From Pseudomonadales bacterium (GTDB lineage Bacteria; Pseudomonadota; Gammaproteobacteria; Pseudomonadales; UBA5518), in NCBI GenBank assembly GCA_024234165.1, contig JACKOP010000001.1, positions 1 to 64,000 on the forward strand: DNA of 64,000 nt. Direction: 5' to 3'. Positions within the stretch are counted from its first letter, which is position 1, and each line of letters begins with the position of its first letter. The translations under genes and the position numbers were made by a program. The notes beneath the pieces were generated by a model, which ran no database searches, was not told where the DNA came from, and worked only from the letters and a program-made list of their open reading frames with translations. Shown piece by piece: positions 10,638 through 19,480 of the stretch.

Positions 10638-12101
10638 TCAGTCGCGGCGTGGGCGCCGGCTGCGCCGGCTGCCACTGCGGCGACGACCGAGGGCGCGGGC
10701 CGCAGTGTTCAGTTCCTCGAAACTGTCGTGGATGCAACCGCCGTAGACGGTCGGATCGGGCAGCATGTCGCGACACGCGGTGAAGCCGATCGAGATCCCG
10801 TTGTGGTAGCTCGGTACCAGGTGGACCAGACCCATATCGTCGAGCACCGCTCCCAGGCCCGCGCTGCACAGCAGGCGTGCGCCACACAGGTAGAGCGGAA
10901 CCTGGGCGCCGGGGATATTCGAGATCACCGTGTTGATGGGTGCTGCGCCTTCGGACATCAGCATCGTCTGGCTCGCTGCCCGCAGTCCGAGCGATCCCCG
11001 GCGTGGGGAAACCGCCTGGGTCAGATCGGTCAATGCACGTGCACCAGCGGCATGGGCGTACTCCTTCGACGCCAGGCACTCCTCGTGCACCTGGTGCAGG
11101 CGCTCCACCGGATCGGCGATGTCCGTATACAGCGTCAGGGTCATCATCTGCACCCTGGTGCCGTCGGCGTCCTCCGGCGTGCGGATGTTGATCGGGGCGC
11201 CGGCGATCAGGCTTGCCGGTGGCAGTTCGCTCGTAGTCAGCAGGTAACGTCGCAACGCTCCGGCAATCAGCGTGACCACGACGTCATTGATGGTGGCACC
11301 GGGCGCAAGGTTGCGGATGTTGTGTATGGCTGCGAGTGGATAGAAGCGCGCATCGAAGCTGCGGTGTGCGCTGACGGTGCCGTTGAAGCGGGTCAGTGGG
11401 CGTTCACGCGTGGCCAGCAGGCGATGGCGTTGCAGTGCATCGCGCAGTCCGGAGATGCCCGGGGCGTTGCTGACCAGTGTGTGCGCGAGCCGGGACGGTT
11501 GGCGCAGGGTGTTGAGCCACGCGCGTGCGAGCAGGCCGCTCGTGGCAGGGATCGTCTCGGGACGCCAGCGTGGTGGCTGTGCACCCGTCGCTTCGCTGGG
11601 GTCGGGGCTGGTGTCGTGGATCACTCCAACGATATCGGACGCCGGTGCGGGATCGATCGCAGCATGGTGCAGCTTCAGCAGCAGCGCGAACGAGCCGCGC
11701 GGCAAGCCTGCGATATTGTCCAGACCCTCGATCACGTACGCCTCCCACAGTGGCCGGGAGCGATCGAGGATACGGGCATGCAGTCGTGCGACCTGGATGC
11801 ATAGCTGGCGCCAGTCTCCCGGCTTTGGCAGTGCGATGTGTCTGACATGGAACTCGAGGTCGAAATCGGCAGTTTCGACCCAGTACGGATAGTCCAGTCC
11901 GAGCGGAACTTCAGCCAGGCGCCGGCGCAGTACCGGCGCCATGTGCAGCCGGCTTTCGAACAACTGCAGGATATCCCTGAGACGAACCCGGCCACCCGGT
12001 GTGCTCGAGGGGTCGTAGATCTGCAGACGCGAGATATGCAGCGGTGTGCGCTCCGTTTCGCGGCTGAGGAACAGGGTGTCGAGTGCCGAAAGCTGCTGCA
12101 T
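10638..12101 (-). CDS. Wax ester synthase/diacylglycerol acyltransferase (WS/DGAT)
   Basis: A 487-residue member of the WS/DGAT family, which joins acyl-CoA to fatty alcohols or diacylglycerol to make neutral storage lipids. The N-terminus MQQLSALDTLFLSRETERTP, the string RPLWEAYVIEGL and the active-site region LKLHHAAIDPAPASD are clear. The family motif is HHxxxDG; here the two His and the Asp are kept but the Gly is Pro, so activity or specificity may differ. Later blocks include ATINDVVVTLIAGALRRYL and MTLTLYTDIADPVERLH. Two consecutive ATGs follow GGAG; the second (12101) gives the better spacing. The C-terminus is an Arg-rich tail. Confidence 0.88.
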   Translation of the reverse strand: MQQLSALDTLFLSRETERTPLHISRLQIYDPSSTPGGRVRLRDILQLFESRLHMAPVLRRRLAEVPLGLDYPYWVETADFDLEFHVRHIALPKPGDWRQLCIQVARLHARILDRSRPLWEAYVIEGLDNIAGLPRGSFALLLKLHHAAIDPAPASDIVGVIHDTSPDPSEATGAQPPRWRPETIPATSGLLARAWLNTLRQPSRLAHTLVSNAPGISGLRDALQRHRLLATRERPLTRFNGTVSAHRSFDARFYPLAAIHNIRNLAPGATINDVVVTLIAGALRRYLLTTSELPPASLIAGAPINIRTPEDADGTRVQMMTLTLYTDIADPVERLHQVHEECLASKEYAHAAGARALTDLTQAVSPRRGSLGLRAASQTMLMSEGAAPINTVISNIPGAQVPLYLCGARLLCSAGLGAVLDDMGLVHLVPSYHNGISIGFTACRDMLPDPTVYGGCIHDSFEELNTAARALGRRRSGSRRSRRPRRD

Positions 12102-12167
12102 CATTGCGCTCCGCAATCATCGTCATCTGGCTGGAGTATAGAGGGTGATGCTCGACGGGAGCGCTGC

Positions 12168-12196
12168 TTGTCGGGGTGCCGCGAGCGTCTGATAAT
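12168..12196 (+). promoter_or_regulatory. Sigma-70 promoter for the SpoIIAA-like gene
   Basis: TTGTCG (12168-12173) and GATAAT (12191-12196) are 17 bases apart, a good match to TTGACA/TATAAT. It points to the gene at 12272 and would start transcription near 12203. Seen in the sequence only. Confidence 0.55.
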
Positions 12197-12271
12197 GCGG
12201 GGCGTGCCCACGGAAGGGCAGCGGGGATGCGATCGGGATGGCATCCCCTGGCACAGGGAGGCAAGCAGGAC

Positions 12272-12676
12272 ATGATCGAGATCAAGGCCGGTGTGTCGCG
12301 CCCGTGGATGCGCGTCACGCTGATCGGCTGTATCCACGCGTGCGATTTCAGCGACAGGGTGATGCCTGCTGCGGAGCGCCTGCACGAACGCGACGGGCGC
12401 ATCGGGTATCTGGTACTCGACGTCAGGCGTTTTCATGGCTGGAGCGGCGGCGGGACCTTTGCGGCGCAGATACGCTTCCTGCATGCTTTCGGGCGCAGTG
12501 TGGAACGCGTTGCAGTGCTCGGACCGCGTGCATGGAGCGGCGCAGTACCGGCGATTGCCGCGCTGTTCGTGGCAGCCGAAGTGCGCAGTTTCACGCCGGG
12601 GCAGGGCGGTTTGTTGCGCCGTTGGTTGCGCCAGCGCAGCTCCGGTGGGGCGGGAGTCCGTCGCGGCAAGTCCTGA
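12272..12676 (+). CDS. SpoIIAA-like (STAS/SEC14 fold) protein
   Basis: A 134-residue protein of the SpoIIAA-like family. The pattern of short strands and helices is typical: RIGYLVLDVRRFHGW, then ERVAVLGPRAW, and a helix LFVAAEVRSFTPGQ. Members bind small ligands or lipids in a hydrophobic pocket; no role is established for this bacterial group. The ATG at 12272 follows a purine-rich stretch (GGCAAGCAGGAC) and has its own promoter-like sequence about 75 bases upstream. The C-terminal 25 residues are Arg/Gly-rich and not conserved. It is convergent with bioA. Confidence 0.7.
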   Translation: MIEIKAGVSRPWMRVTLIGCIHACDFSDRVMPAAERLHERDGRIGYLVLDVRRFHGWSGGGTFAAQIRFLHAFGRSVERVAVLGPRAWSGAVPAIAALFVAAEVRSFTPGQGGLLRRWLRQRSSGGAGVRRGKS

Positions 12677-12723
12677 GTGCCGTGCGGCAACGGTTGCATC
12701 GAGGGCATCGTGAAATCCCCTCG

Positions 12724-14034
12724 TCAGCGCGCGAGGCAGTGCGCCAGGGTTCCGACGATGGCCTGTGTGAGTCGTTCGAGTTCGGCATCGTCGATCACGA
12801 ACGGTGGCATCGTATAGACGAGTCGACCGAATGGACGCAGCCACACGCCACGCTCGACGAACGCAGCAGTGATCTCGCGCATCGGGACCGGCTGTTCGGT
12901 CTCGATCACGCCGATTGCGCCGAACACGCGCACATCACGCACCGCAGGCAACTCGCGCGCCGGGGCAAGGCCGGTGCGCAGTCCCGCCTCGATGCGTGCA
13001 ACCTCGCGTGACCACGGCTGCGCCAGCAACAGCCGCGTACTGGCGAGCGCGAGCGTGCAGGCCAGGGGATTGCCCATGAACGTGGGGCCATGCATCAGTG
13101 CCCCTGCTTCACCGGCGCACACCGTGGCAGCGATGCGATCACTGGTCAGCGTGGCCGCCAGTGACATATAGCCACCGGTCAGCGCCTTGCCCACGCAGAG
13201 GATGTCGGGGGCGATGCCAGCGTGCTCGCAGGCGAACAGCTTGCCGGTGCGCCCGAAGCCGGTGGCTATCTCGTCGGCGATCAGCAGCACTCCGTGCGCA
13301 GAGCACAGGGCGCGTACGCGGGCCAGGAAGTCGGCGGAGTAGAAATGCATCCCGCCGGCGCCCTGCACCACCGGTTCGAGGATGACGGCGGCAATGCGCG
13401 CTGCGTGCTGGTCGAGCAGGGTTGTGAACGCGCTGATGTCCTCTGCGCGCGCGGGATCCCCTGGGCCGCCTCCGGGGCGCGGTGCGAACAACTGTCGTGT
13501 CAGCACGCCGTCGAACAGGCGGTGCATCCCGGTCAGCGGATCGCAGACCGACATCGCCATGAAGGTGTCGCCGTGGTAGCCACCGGCGAGCGCCAGCACG
13601 CGCGTGCGTTCGCGCTCGCCGCGACTCTGCCAGTACTGCAGGGCGATCTTGATCGCGACCTCGACCGCCACCGAGCCGGAATCGCACAGGAACACCCGTT
13701 CGGGTTGTCCCGGCGTGATGCGTGCAAGCAGCGCGCAGAGCTCGGCTGCCGGTTCGTTCGTGAGTCCGCCGAACATCACGTGGGCCATGCGCTGCGCCTG
13801 TTCGTGCAGGGCACGGTTCAGTACCGGGTGGTTGTAGCCGTGAATCGCCGACCACCACGAGGCCATGCCGTCGATGAGTTCGCGCCCATCGGCGAGCTGC
13901 AGGTGTACGCCTCGTGCCGATGCCACCGGATAGACCGGATCGGCTGCGATCGCGTGCGCGTACGGATGCCACGCATGACGCCGGTCCAGTTCCAGCCACG
14001 CGGGCTCTGCAGGCAGTTTCCGCTGATCTGCCAT
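12724..14034 (-). CDS. bioA: Adenosylmethionine-8-amino-7-oxononanoate aminotransferase
   Basis: A 436-residue class III PLP aminotransferase. The BioA signatures are HAWHPYAHA at the N-terminus, GMASWWSAIHGYNHP, the PLP-binding LLIADEIATGFGRTGKLF and the Schiff-base lysine in CVGKALTGGY. The enzyme makes 7,8-diaminopelargonate from 7-keto-8-aminopelargonate using S-adenosylmethionine as amino donor, the second-last-but-one step of biotin synthesis. It begins four bases after the tesA stop on the same strand, so the two are probably co-transcribed. No other bio genes are in the window. Confidence 0.95.
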   Translation of the reverse strand: MADQRKLPAEPAWLELDRRHAWHPYAHAIAADPVYPVASARGVHLQLADGRELIDGMASWWSAIHGYNHPVLNRALHEQAQRMAHVMFGGLTNEPAAELCALLARITPGQPERVFLCDSGSVAVEVAIKIALQYWQSRGERERTRVLALAGGYHGDTFMAMSVCDPLTGMHRLFDGVLTRQLFAPRPGGGPGDPARAEDISAFTTLLDQHAARIAAVILEPVVQGAGGMHFYSADFLARVRALCSAHGVLLIADEIATGFGRTGKLFACEHAGIAPDILCVGKALTGGYMSLAATLTSDRIAATVCAGEAGALMHGPTFMGNPLACTLALASTRLLLAQPWSREVARIEAGLRTGLAPARELPAVRDVRVFGAIGVIETEQPVPMREITAAFVERGVWLRPFGRLVYTMPPFVIDDAELERLTQAIVGTLAHCLAR

Positions 14035-14038
14035 ATGT

Positions 14039-14656
14039 TCAGTCCCGCAGCAGCGCGGAAAGTGCAGGCAATACGTTGGCGAGAATCAGCGGCTGTGCCG
14101 CCGCATTCGGGTGGATGCCATCCTCCTGCATGAGTTCCCGGTTGATCGCTATGCCTTCGAGCAGGAACGGAACCAGTGCACTCGTGGTCTGTTCGGCGAG
14201 CGTGCCGTAGATCGCGTGGAACGCCGTCGTATAGCGTGGTCCGTAGTTCGGCGGTATGCGCATGCCGAGCAGCAGTACCTTCGCCCCGGCGTGCCGGGCA
14301 TCGGCAATCATCTGTGCGAGGTTGGCGTGGATCACGGCCGGAGCAAAGCCGCGCAGCCCGTCGTTGCCTCCGAGCTCGAGCACGACGATGCGGGGGCGGT
14401 ATTCGGCCAGCAGTTGCGGCAACCGTGCCTTGCCGCCTTCGGTGGTTTCGCCGCTGATGCTGGCGTTGACCACTGCGCAGCCGTCGAGCCGTTGTGCGAG
14501 CAGGCTGCCCCAGCCCTGCTCGACCGGAACGCCGAACCCGGCGCCGATCGAATCGCCGAGTATCAGCACGCAGCCTGCGTTGCCGCGCGCCGCCAGCGTG
14601 ACGAATAATGCCAGCACGAACAGTGCCGGCAAGGAGAGCAGTCGGGTGCGGGTCAT
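14039..14656 (-). CDS. tesA: Periplasmic acyl-CoA thioesterase I/arylesterase (TesA)
   Basis: A 205-residue SGNH-hydrolase. A signal peptide (MTRTRLLSLPALFVLALFVT) is followed by the blocks LILGDSIGAGFG (nucleophile Ser), GGNDGLRG (Gly-x-Asn) and DGIHPN (catalytic Asp and His). TesA hydrolyses acyl-CoAs, esters and lysophospholipids in the periplasm. The ATG at 14656 shares two bases with the start codon of the divergent ABC ATPase gene, so the 5' ends overlap. This tesA/ybbA head-to-head arrangement is known in other gammaproteobacteria. bioA follows downstream after four bases. Confidence 0.93.
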   Translation of the reverse strand: MTRTRLLSLPALFVLALFVTLAARGNAGCVLILGDSIGAGFGVPVEQGWGSLLAQRLDGCAVVNASISGETTEGGKARLPQLLAEYRPRIVVLELGGNDGLRGFAPAVIHANLAQMIADARHAGAKVLLLGMRIPPNYGPRYTTAFHAIYGTLAEQTTSALVPFLLEGIAINRELMQEDGIHPNAAAQPLILANVLPALSALLRD

Positions 14657-15344
14657 GGAGCCGTTGATCGTCGTGAGAGGGGTCGGCAAGGAGGTCGTTA
14701 CTGCAGAGGGATCGCTCGGCATCTTGCGAGGGATCGATCTGGAAATCAACCACGGTGAGGCAGTGGCCGTGGTCGGTGCATCCGGGTCCGGGAAGTCGAC
14801 GCTGCTCGGTCTGCTGGCCGGTCTGGAGTTGCCGAGCTGCGGGACGATCAGCCTCGATGGCGAGGATCTCACCCGTCTCGACGAGGATGGACGCGCGCGT
14901 CTGCGGGCGCGGCTCGTGGGTTTCGTGTTCCAGTCGTTCCAGTTGCTGCCCGGGCTGACTGCACTGGAAAACGTCATGTTGCCGCTCGAGATCCGCGGCG
15001 ACCGCGCAGCCGCTTCGCGTGCACGCGAGTTCCTGCAGCGCGTCGGGCTCGAGGCGCGTACCGGGCACTACCCGCGTCAGTTGTCCGGTGGCGAGCAGCA
15101 GCGTGTCGCGATCGCCCGCGCCTTCGCGTGTGCGCCGCGCGTGCTGTTCGCCGACGAGCCGACCGGCAACCTCGACGCGGCGACCGCGGCGCGTGTGATC
15201 GATCTGCTGTTTGCGCTGCAGGCCGAACACGGAACCACGCTGGTGCTGGTGACGCATGACGCGCGGCTCGCGGCGCGCTGTTCGCGCCAGCTCACGCTGG
15301 TTGGGGGCGAACTGGTGGATGCTGCCGGAGAACTCGTGTGCTGA
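14655..15344 (+). CDS. ybbA: ABC transporter ATPase, YbbA/LolD-like
   Basis: A 229-residue ABC ATPase. Visible are Walker A GASGSGKST, the Q-loop region FVFQSFQLLPGL, the signature LSGGEQQRVAIARA and Walker B VLFADEPTGNLD with the switch His in VLVTHD. The sequence belongs to the MacB/LolD/YbbA group that pairs with FtsX-type permeases, moving lipids or hydrophobic molecules out of the inner membrane. The start ATG overlaps that of tesA on the other strand; each ribosome site therefore lies inside the other gene. The stop overlaps the GTG start of the next gene (GTGCTGA), so ATPase and permease are translationally coupled. Confidence 0.92.
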   Translation: MEPLIVVRGVGKEVVTAEGSLGILRGIDLEINHGEAVAVVGASGSGKSTLLGLLAGLELPSCGTISLDGEDLTRLDEDGRARLRARLVGFVFQSFQLLPGLTALENVMLPLEIRGDRAAASRAREFLQRVGLEARTGHYPRQLSGGEQQRVAIARAFACAPRVLFADEPTGNLDAATAARVIDLLFALQAEHGTTLVLVTHDARLAARCSRQLTLVGGELVDAAGELVC

Positions 15345-17803
15345 GGCTCGCGTGGCGGCTGTTCCGGCGTGACTGGCGCAGTGGCGAGCTCGGCATACCG
15401 TTCGCAGCGTTGGTGCTCGCGGTCGCGATCGTCAGCACGCTCGGTCTGTTCGTCGATCGCCTGCAGCGGGCCGTCGATCAGCGCGGTGCGACGTTCATGG
15501 CCGGCGACCTGGTGCTGCGCAGCAATCGCGCTGTCGATCCCGACTGGATCGTTGCGGCGCGCAGCCGCGGTCTGCGCAGTGCCGGCGTGCTCGAGTTCGT
15601 GACGATGGTCATGCACGACGACGCGATGCAACTGGTGAGCGTGAAAGCCGTGGATGCGGCCTATCCGCTGCTCGGCAGGATCGCGGTTGCCGATGGTGAT
15701 GGCAGCGTGGTGCGTGAGCTCGGGCACGGCCCCGCCGGTGGTGAAGTCTGGGTCGACGAGCGCGTGCTGCCGTTGCTGGGGATCAGGATCGGAGACCGCA
15801 TCGTGGTTGGTGAGCGCGAGTTGCAGGTCGCGGCCTTGCTGGTGCGTGAGCCGGATGCCAGCGCCAATCTGCTCGCGCTGGGGCCGCGGCTGATGATGAG
15901 CCAGGAGGATGTGGCAGCGGCGGGAGTCGTGCAGCCGGGCAGCCGCGTGCAGTACTCGTACCTGTTCGCCGGTGATTCGCGAAGCCTCGCGGTGTGGCGT
16001 GCGACGATCGAACCGCATCTGGCCGCAGGTCAGCGCTTCGTGTCCGTCGAGGATGGCCCGGCGCGCGTTGCCAATGCGCTCGCGCGTACCGAGTCGTTCC
16101 TGCTGCTGGGCGGATCGTTCGGGGTGGTGCTCGCCGGTGTCGCGCTCGCGATGGCGGTGCGGCGCTATGCAAGCCGGCACGCGGCGCATGTGGCGGTGCT
16201 GAAGACATTGGGTCTGGTGGCGCCGGCCATACGCTGGGTGTACGCACTGAACATGATCTGGTTGCTGCTGCCCGGCACCTTGCTCGGCTGGTTGCTGGCG
16301 TGGTCGCTGCAGGCGGCGGCCTTCGCGCTGCTGGCGGGCGTGTTCGTGGACGCTGTGCCAGCACCGGGGATGCGCGCCTTGTGGCTGGGAGCCGGTACGG
16401 GTGCACTCGGCCTGCTGGGACTCGCCACGCCACCGCTGCTGGCCATGACCAATGCCGCACCGGCCGGGGTGTTGCGACGCGAGGCGATGCCGCGTACGAC
16501 TTCCGCCGTGCTTTATGGATCGGCATTGGCAACGCTGGTCGTGTTGCTGCGCTGGTACAGCGGCGACTGGAATCTGACCGTCGGTGTGCTTGGTGCACTG
16601 GCGGGCATCGCTGCCGTGGCAGGCGGCGTCAGCTTCGTACTGTTGCGGCGAGCGCGTGTACCCGGTGCCGGGGCACGCGGCATCCTTGGTCTCGCGCTGG
16701 CAGGCTTGCGACGCCACGCGGCGCTGAATGCGCTGCAGGCGCTGGTGGTCGCGGTTGCGTTGATGCTGGCGCTGGTTCTGTTGTTGGTACGTACCGTGCT
16801 GATCGATGACTGGCAGCGTGGTCTGTCCCCGCAGGCGCCGAATCGTTTCCTGCTGAATATCGCGCCGCATCAGGTCGGCGCAGTGCAGGCGTTTCTTGCC
16901 GAGCGTGGTGTCACGACTGCCGGGATGTATCCGATGGTCCCGGGGCGCATCGTCGGTGTGGATGGTGCGTCGCCCGAGCTGCGTGAAGGTGAGAGGCTCG
17001 ATCTCGACCGGGACCTGAACCTGACGTGGGCAGACGGGCTGCCCGAAGACAACACACTCGTTGCCGGTGCGTGGTGGGGCAGTGCGGCGCGCGACGAGGT
17101 TTCGGTCGAGTCCGGCATGGCACGCGCGCTCGGCTTGCACCTGGGCAGTGTGTTGACGCTGCAGATCGGGCCGAAGCGCTTCGACGCGGAGGTCACCAGC
17201 ATCCGCGCTCTCGACTGGGACAGCATGCGTCCGAACTTCTTCCTGATGTTCCCGCGCCATCTGCTCGAACGCGAGGCGGCGATGTGGCTGACCAGTTTTC
17301 ATGTCGATCATGCGCATACCGGGGTACCGGCAGCTCTGTTGCGTGCCTTCCCTACGCTGACCCTGCTCGAGGTCGATGCGCTGCTTGCGCAGGTGCGCGC
17401 GATCACGACCCAGCTCGCGTGGGCGATTTCACTGGTGCTTGCCTTGCTCGTACTGGCTGCTGTACTGGTCCTGGTGGCGAGCGTGCGGGCCGGACTCGAC
17501 GCCAGATTGCACGAGGCGGCGATGTTGCGGGTGCTGGGTGCGTCACGCCGGCTGGTGCTCGGAAGTCTCGTGATCGAATTCGCTCTGCTCGGTGCCTTCG
17601 CCGGTGCGCTTGCTGCGACAGGTGCCGAGATCACTGCGTGGGCAGTGCAGACGCGCGTACTGGATCTGGAGTTCCGCATGCACCCGCTCGCGTGGCTGGC
17701 CGGCCCGTTGCTTGGTGCGGCGTTGTCGGCGTTGCTCGGCCTGCTCGGCTGCCGTTCTGTGGTGCGCACGCCACCGCTGGTGGTGCTGCGCGCCGTGGAC
17801 TGA
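15338..17803 (+). CDS. ybbP: ABC transporter permease, YbbP/FtsX-like
   Basis: An 821-residue permease, the partner of the preceding ATPase. It starts with GTG overlapping the ATPase stop. One membrane helix near the N-terminus (FAALVLAVAIVSTLGLFV) is followed by a large periplasmic domain and then clusters of helices around residues 250-480 and 690-820. Two FtsX domains are recognisable (ARTESFLLLGGSFGVVLAGV; AISLVLALLVLAAVLVLVAS), each with the HEAAMLRVLGA-type coupling segment. Its length and domain order match YbbP. The substrate is not established in the family; lipid or hydrophobic compound export is the usual inference. tesA next door encodes a periplasmic lipase, a lasting genomic association. 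Confidence 0.88.
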   Translation: MLRLAWRLFRRDWRSGELGIPFAALVLAVAIVSTLGLFVDRLQRAVDQRGATFMAGDLVLRSNRAVDPDWIVAARSRGLRSAGVLEFVTMVMHDDAMQLVSVKAVDAAYPLLGRIAVADGDGSVVRELGHGPAGGEVWVDERVLPLLGIRIGDRIVVGERELQVAALLVREPDASANLLALGPRLMMSQEDVAAAGVVQPGSRVQYSYLFAGDSRSLAVWRATIEPHLAAGQRFVSVEDGPARVANALARTESFLLLGGSFGVVLAGVALAMAVRRYASRHAAHVAVLKTLGLVAPAIRWVYALNMIWLLLPGTLLGWLLAWSLQAAAFALLAGVFVDAVPAPGMRALWLGAGTGALGLLGLATPPLLAMTNAAPAGVLRREAMPRTTSAVLYGSALATLVVLLRWYSGDWNLTVGVLGALAGIAAVAGGVSFVLLRRARVPGAGARGILGLALAGLRRHAALNALQALVVAVALMLALVLLLVRTVLIDDWQRGLSPQAPNRFLLNIAPHQVGAVQAFLAERGVTTAGMYPMVPGRIVGVDGASPELREGERLDLDRDLNLTWADGLPEDNTLVAGAWWGSAARDEVSVESGMARALGLHLGSVLTLQIGPKRFDAEVTSIRALDWDSMRPNFFLMFPRHLLEREAAMWLTSFHVDHAHTGVPAALLRAFPTLTLLEVDALLAQVRAITTQLAWAISLVLALLVLAAVLVLVASVRAGLDARLHEAAMLRVLGASRRLVLGSLVIEFALLGAFAGALAATGAEITAWAVQTRVLDLEFRMHPLAWLAGPLLGAALSALLGLLGCRSVVRTPPLVVLRAVD

Positions 17804-18595
17804 TCAGGCGCGGGCCGTCTCGCGGCGTTGGTGACGCTGGGCAAGCGCCAGGAAATGCTCGAGCTGGCGTGCGGCCGCCGGCGGCAACGCCTCGATGCGG
17901 GCTCCGACGATGGTATGGCGTGTCGGGCGCTTGCGGAACTCGAAGCTGCGGACCTCCAGATCACACGCGATTTCGGGCAGTCCGGGGACGGTCAGCAAGC
18001 ACTGCTGCAGGCGTGCGTTCTGACGCAGCCACTCGCTCAGGTTGCCGGGGCAGTCGAAGCCGAGCCCGGTCTGGGACAGGTTCAACACCGTGCACAGCAG
18101 CCGGTCACCCTCGGGACCGCGCAGCCGCAGCCGCACCGCGCTGTCGCCATCCAGCGCGAGGCGGAAATGCGCCCGTCGCTGCTTCGCTTCGACCGTATCG
18201 GGGAGCGCGAGACGATACGCGGGCAGCCCATCGGCCTCGTCGATGCTGATGGCCTTGACCCAGGTCGTGAAGCGCACCGGCAGGCCGCGGCGCACGCTGG
18301 TGATCTCGACTTCGTCGCCGGGTGCGATGAAGAACTGCCCATGCGCAGGGAACAGCTCGTCGATGAGAACATGGTGTTCGACCGGATCCACCTTGAGGAT
18401 CAGGCTCTGGTAGGTGCTGCCACTGCGCTCGGGGAAGCGCACATCGACGAAGCAGCGCTCCTCGACGAGTTGTTGCAGGCGGATCACCGTCTGTTCGAAG
18501 CTCGAACCGGTATCGGCACCGTTTTCTGATACGGGTTCCGGCCGCTGGCGGTGCAACAATCCGCTGAGGATCTTCCTGAGTCCGTGTTCGGCCAT
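17804..18595 (-). CDS. ycgR: Flagellar brake protein YcgR (PilZ, c-di-GMP receptor)
   Basis: A 263-residue protein with the YcgR N-terminal domain (about residues 30-130, with DVRFPERSGSTYQSLILKVD) and a C-terminal PilZ domain. The c-di-GMP motifs are present: RAHFR (RxxxR) and NLSQTG (D/NxSxxG). When bound to c-di-GMP, YcgR contacts the flagellar switch and stator and slows swimming. This fits the motAB and fli genes elsewhere in the window. The ATG at 18595 opens the conserved region; the frame continues upstream but is not conserved. TATACT at 18627-18632 on the minus strand could be its -10 box. It is convergent with the YbbP gene. Confidence 0.9.
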   Translation of the reverse strand: MAEHGLRKILSGLLHRQRPEPVSENGADTGSSFEQTVIRLQQLVEERCFVDVRFPERSGSTYQSLILKVDPVEHHVLIDELFPAHGQFFIAPGDEVEITSVRRGLPVRFTTWVKAISIDEADGLPAYRLALPDTVEAKQRRAHFRLALDGDSAVRLRLRGPEGDRLLCTVLNLSQTGLGFDCPGNLSEWLRQNARLQQCLLTVPGLPEIACDLEVRSFEFRKRPTRHTIVGARIEALPPAAARQLEHFLALAQRHQRRETARA

Positions 18596-18693
18596 GCGTT
18601 GCGCCTGCTGTGACGAGTCGGTTGCGAGTATAGACCAGCGTACCCTGTGGTAGTCTCTGCGCCGTCGTCTACAGGGCAGGCGGAGCGTCGGAA

Positions 18694-19479
18694 ATGGATC
18701 TGGGTGTGCAGGGAAAGGTGTTCCTGGTTGCGGGAGCGAGCAAGGGGCTCGGTCATGCAATTGCACGCTGTCTTGCCGCAGAGGGTGCTGGCGTGGCGAT
18801 CGCGAGCCGTGACGCGCAGGGTATCGCGTGTGCCGCACGTGAGCTCGGCGCGCTGAGCGAGGCCGGCGTAACCGGTACCGCTTGCGACGTGCGTGACGCC
18901 GCTGCACTCGGCGCCTGGGTCGATGCAACCGTACAGCACTTCGGGCGTCTCGACGGGGTGGTCACCAATGCCGGAGGGCCACCGCCAGGCGGCTTCGATG
19001 CCTTCGACGATCATGCCTGGCAAGCGGCGTACGAACTCACGCTGTTGAGTGCCGTGCGTCTGGTGCGTCTCGCGTTGCCGCACCTGCGCGTGCGCGGCGG
19101 TTCGATCCTGATGTTGACGTCATTGACGGTGCGTGAACCGGCGGAACAATTGCTGCTGTCGAGCGTGATGCGCTCCGGTGTGGCGGCGCTGGCCAAGAGT
19201 CTTTCGCGTGAACTCGCGGTTGACGGCATCCGGGTGAACAACCTGGTTCCGGGACTGATCGCGACCGATCGCATGCAGCAGCTCGATGCGTTCCAGGCGC
19301 AAGGCAGCGGGATCGACGCGCTCGAAGTGCGGCGCCAGCGTGAACGGTCGATACCGCTCGGACGTTATGGCGCAACGGAGGAGTTCGGCCGTGCCGGAGC
19401 TTTCCTGCTTTCCCCGGCGGCGAGCTACATCAGTGGTGCCACGCTGGTGGTGGATGGCGCCAGCATGCGAGCGCTGTAG
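18694..19479 (+). CDS. Short-chain dehydrogenase/reductase with an altered active site
   Basis: A 261-residue SDR-fold protein. The nucleotide site GASKGLG (residues 14-20) and NAGG (about 92) are intact, and the C-terminus ISGATLVVDG is typical. The catalytic Tyr-xxx-Lys of classical SDRs is not: by alignment the positions are Ser156 and Arg160 (SSVMRSGVAALAKSL). This places it in a known divergent SDR group annotated as oxidoreductases of unknown substrate. It may act without the classical proton relay or may not be a dehydrogenase. The next gene starts one base after its stop, so they form an operon. Confidence 0.82.
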   Translation: MDLGVQGKVFLVAGASKGLGHAIARCLAAEGAGVAIASRDAQGIACAARELGALSEAGVTGTACDVRDAAALGAWVDATVQHFGRLDGVVTNAGGPPPGGFDAFDDHAWQAAYELTLLSAVRLVRLALPHLRVRGGSILMLTSLTVREPAEQLLLSSVMRSGVAALAKSLSRELAVDGIRVNNLVPGLIATDRMQQLDAFQAQGSGIDALEVRRQRERSIPLGRYGATEEFGRAGAFLLSPAASYISGATLVVDGASMRAL

Positions 19480-19480
19480 C

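Noticed and set aside
15077..17317. A 746-codon minus-strand open frame opposite the ABC permease
   Set aside because: Shadow of ybbP: Gln/His/Arg-rich, no motif, and the opposite strand has a clear family match.
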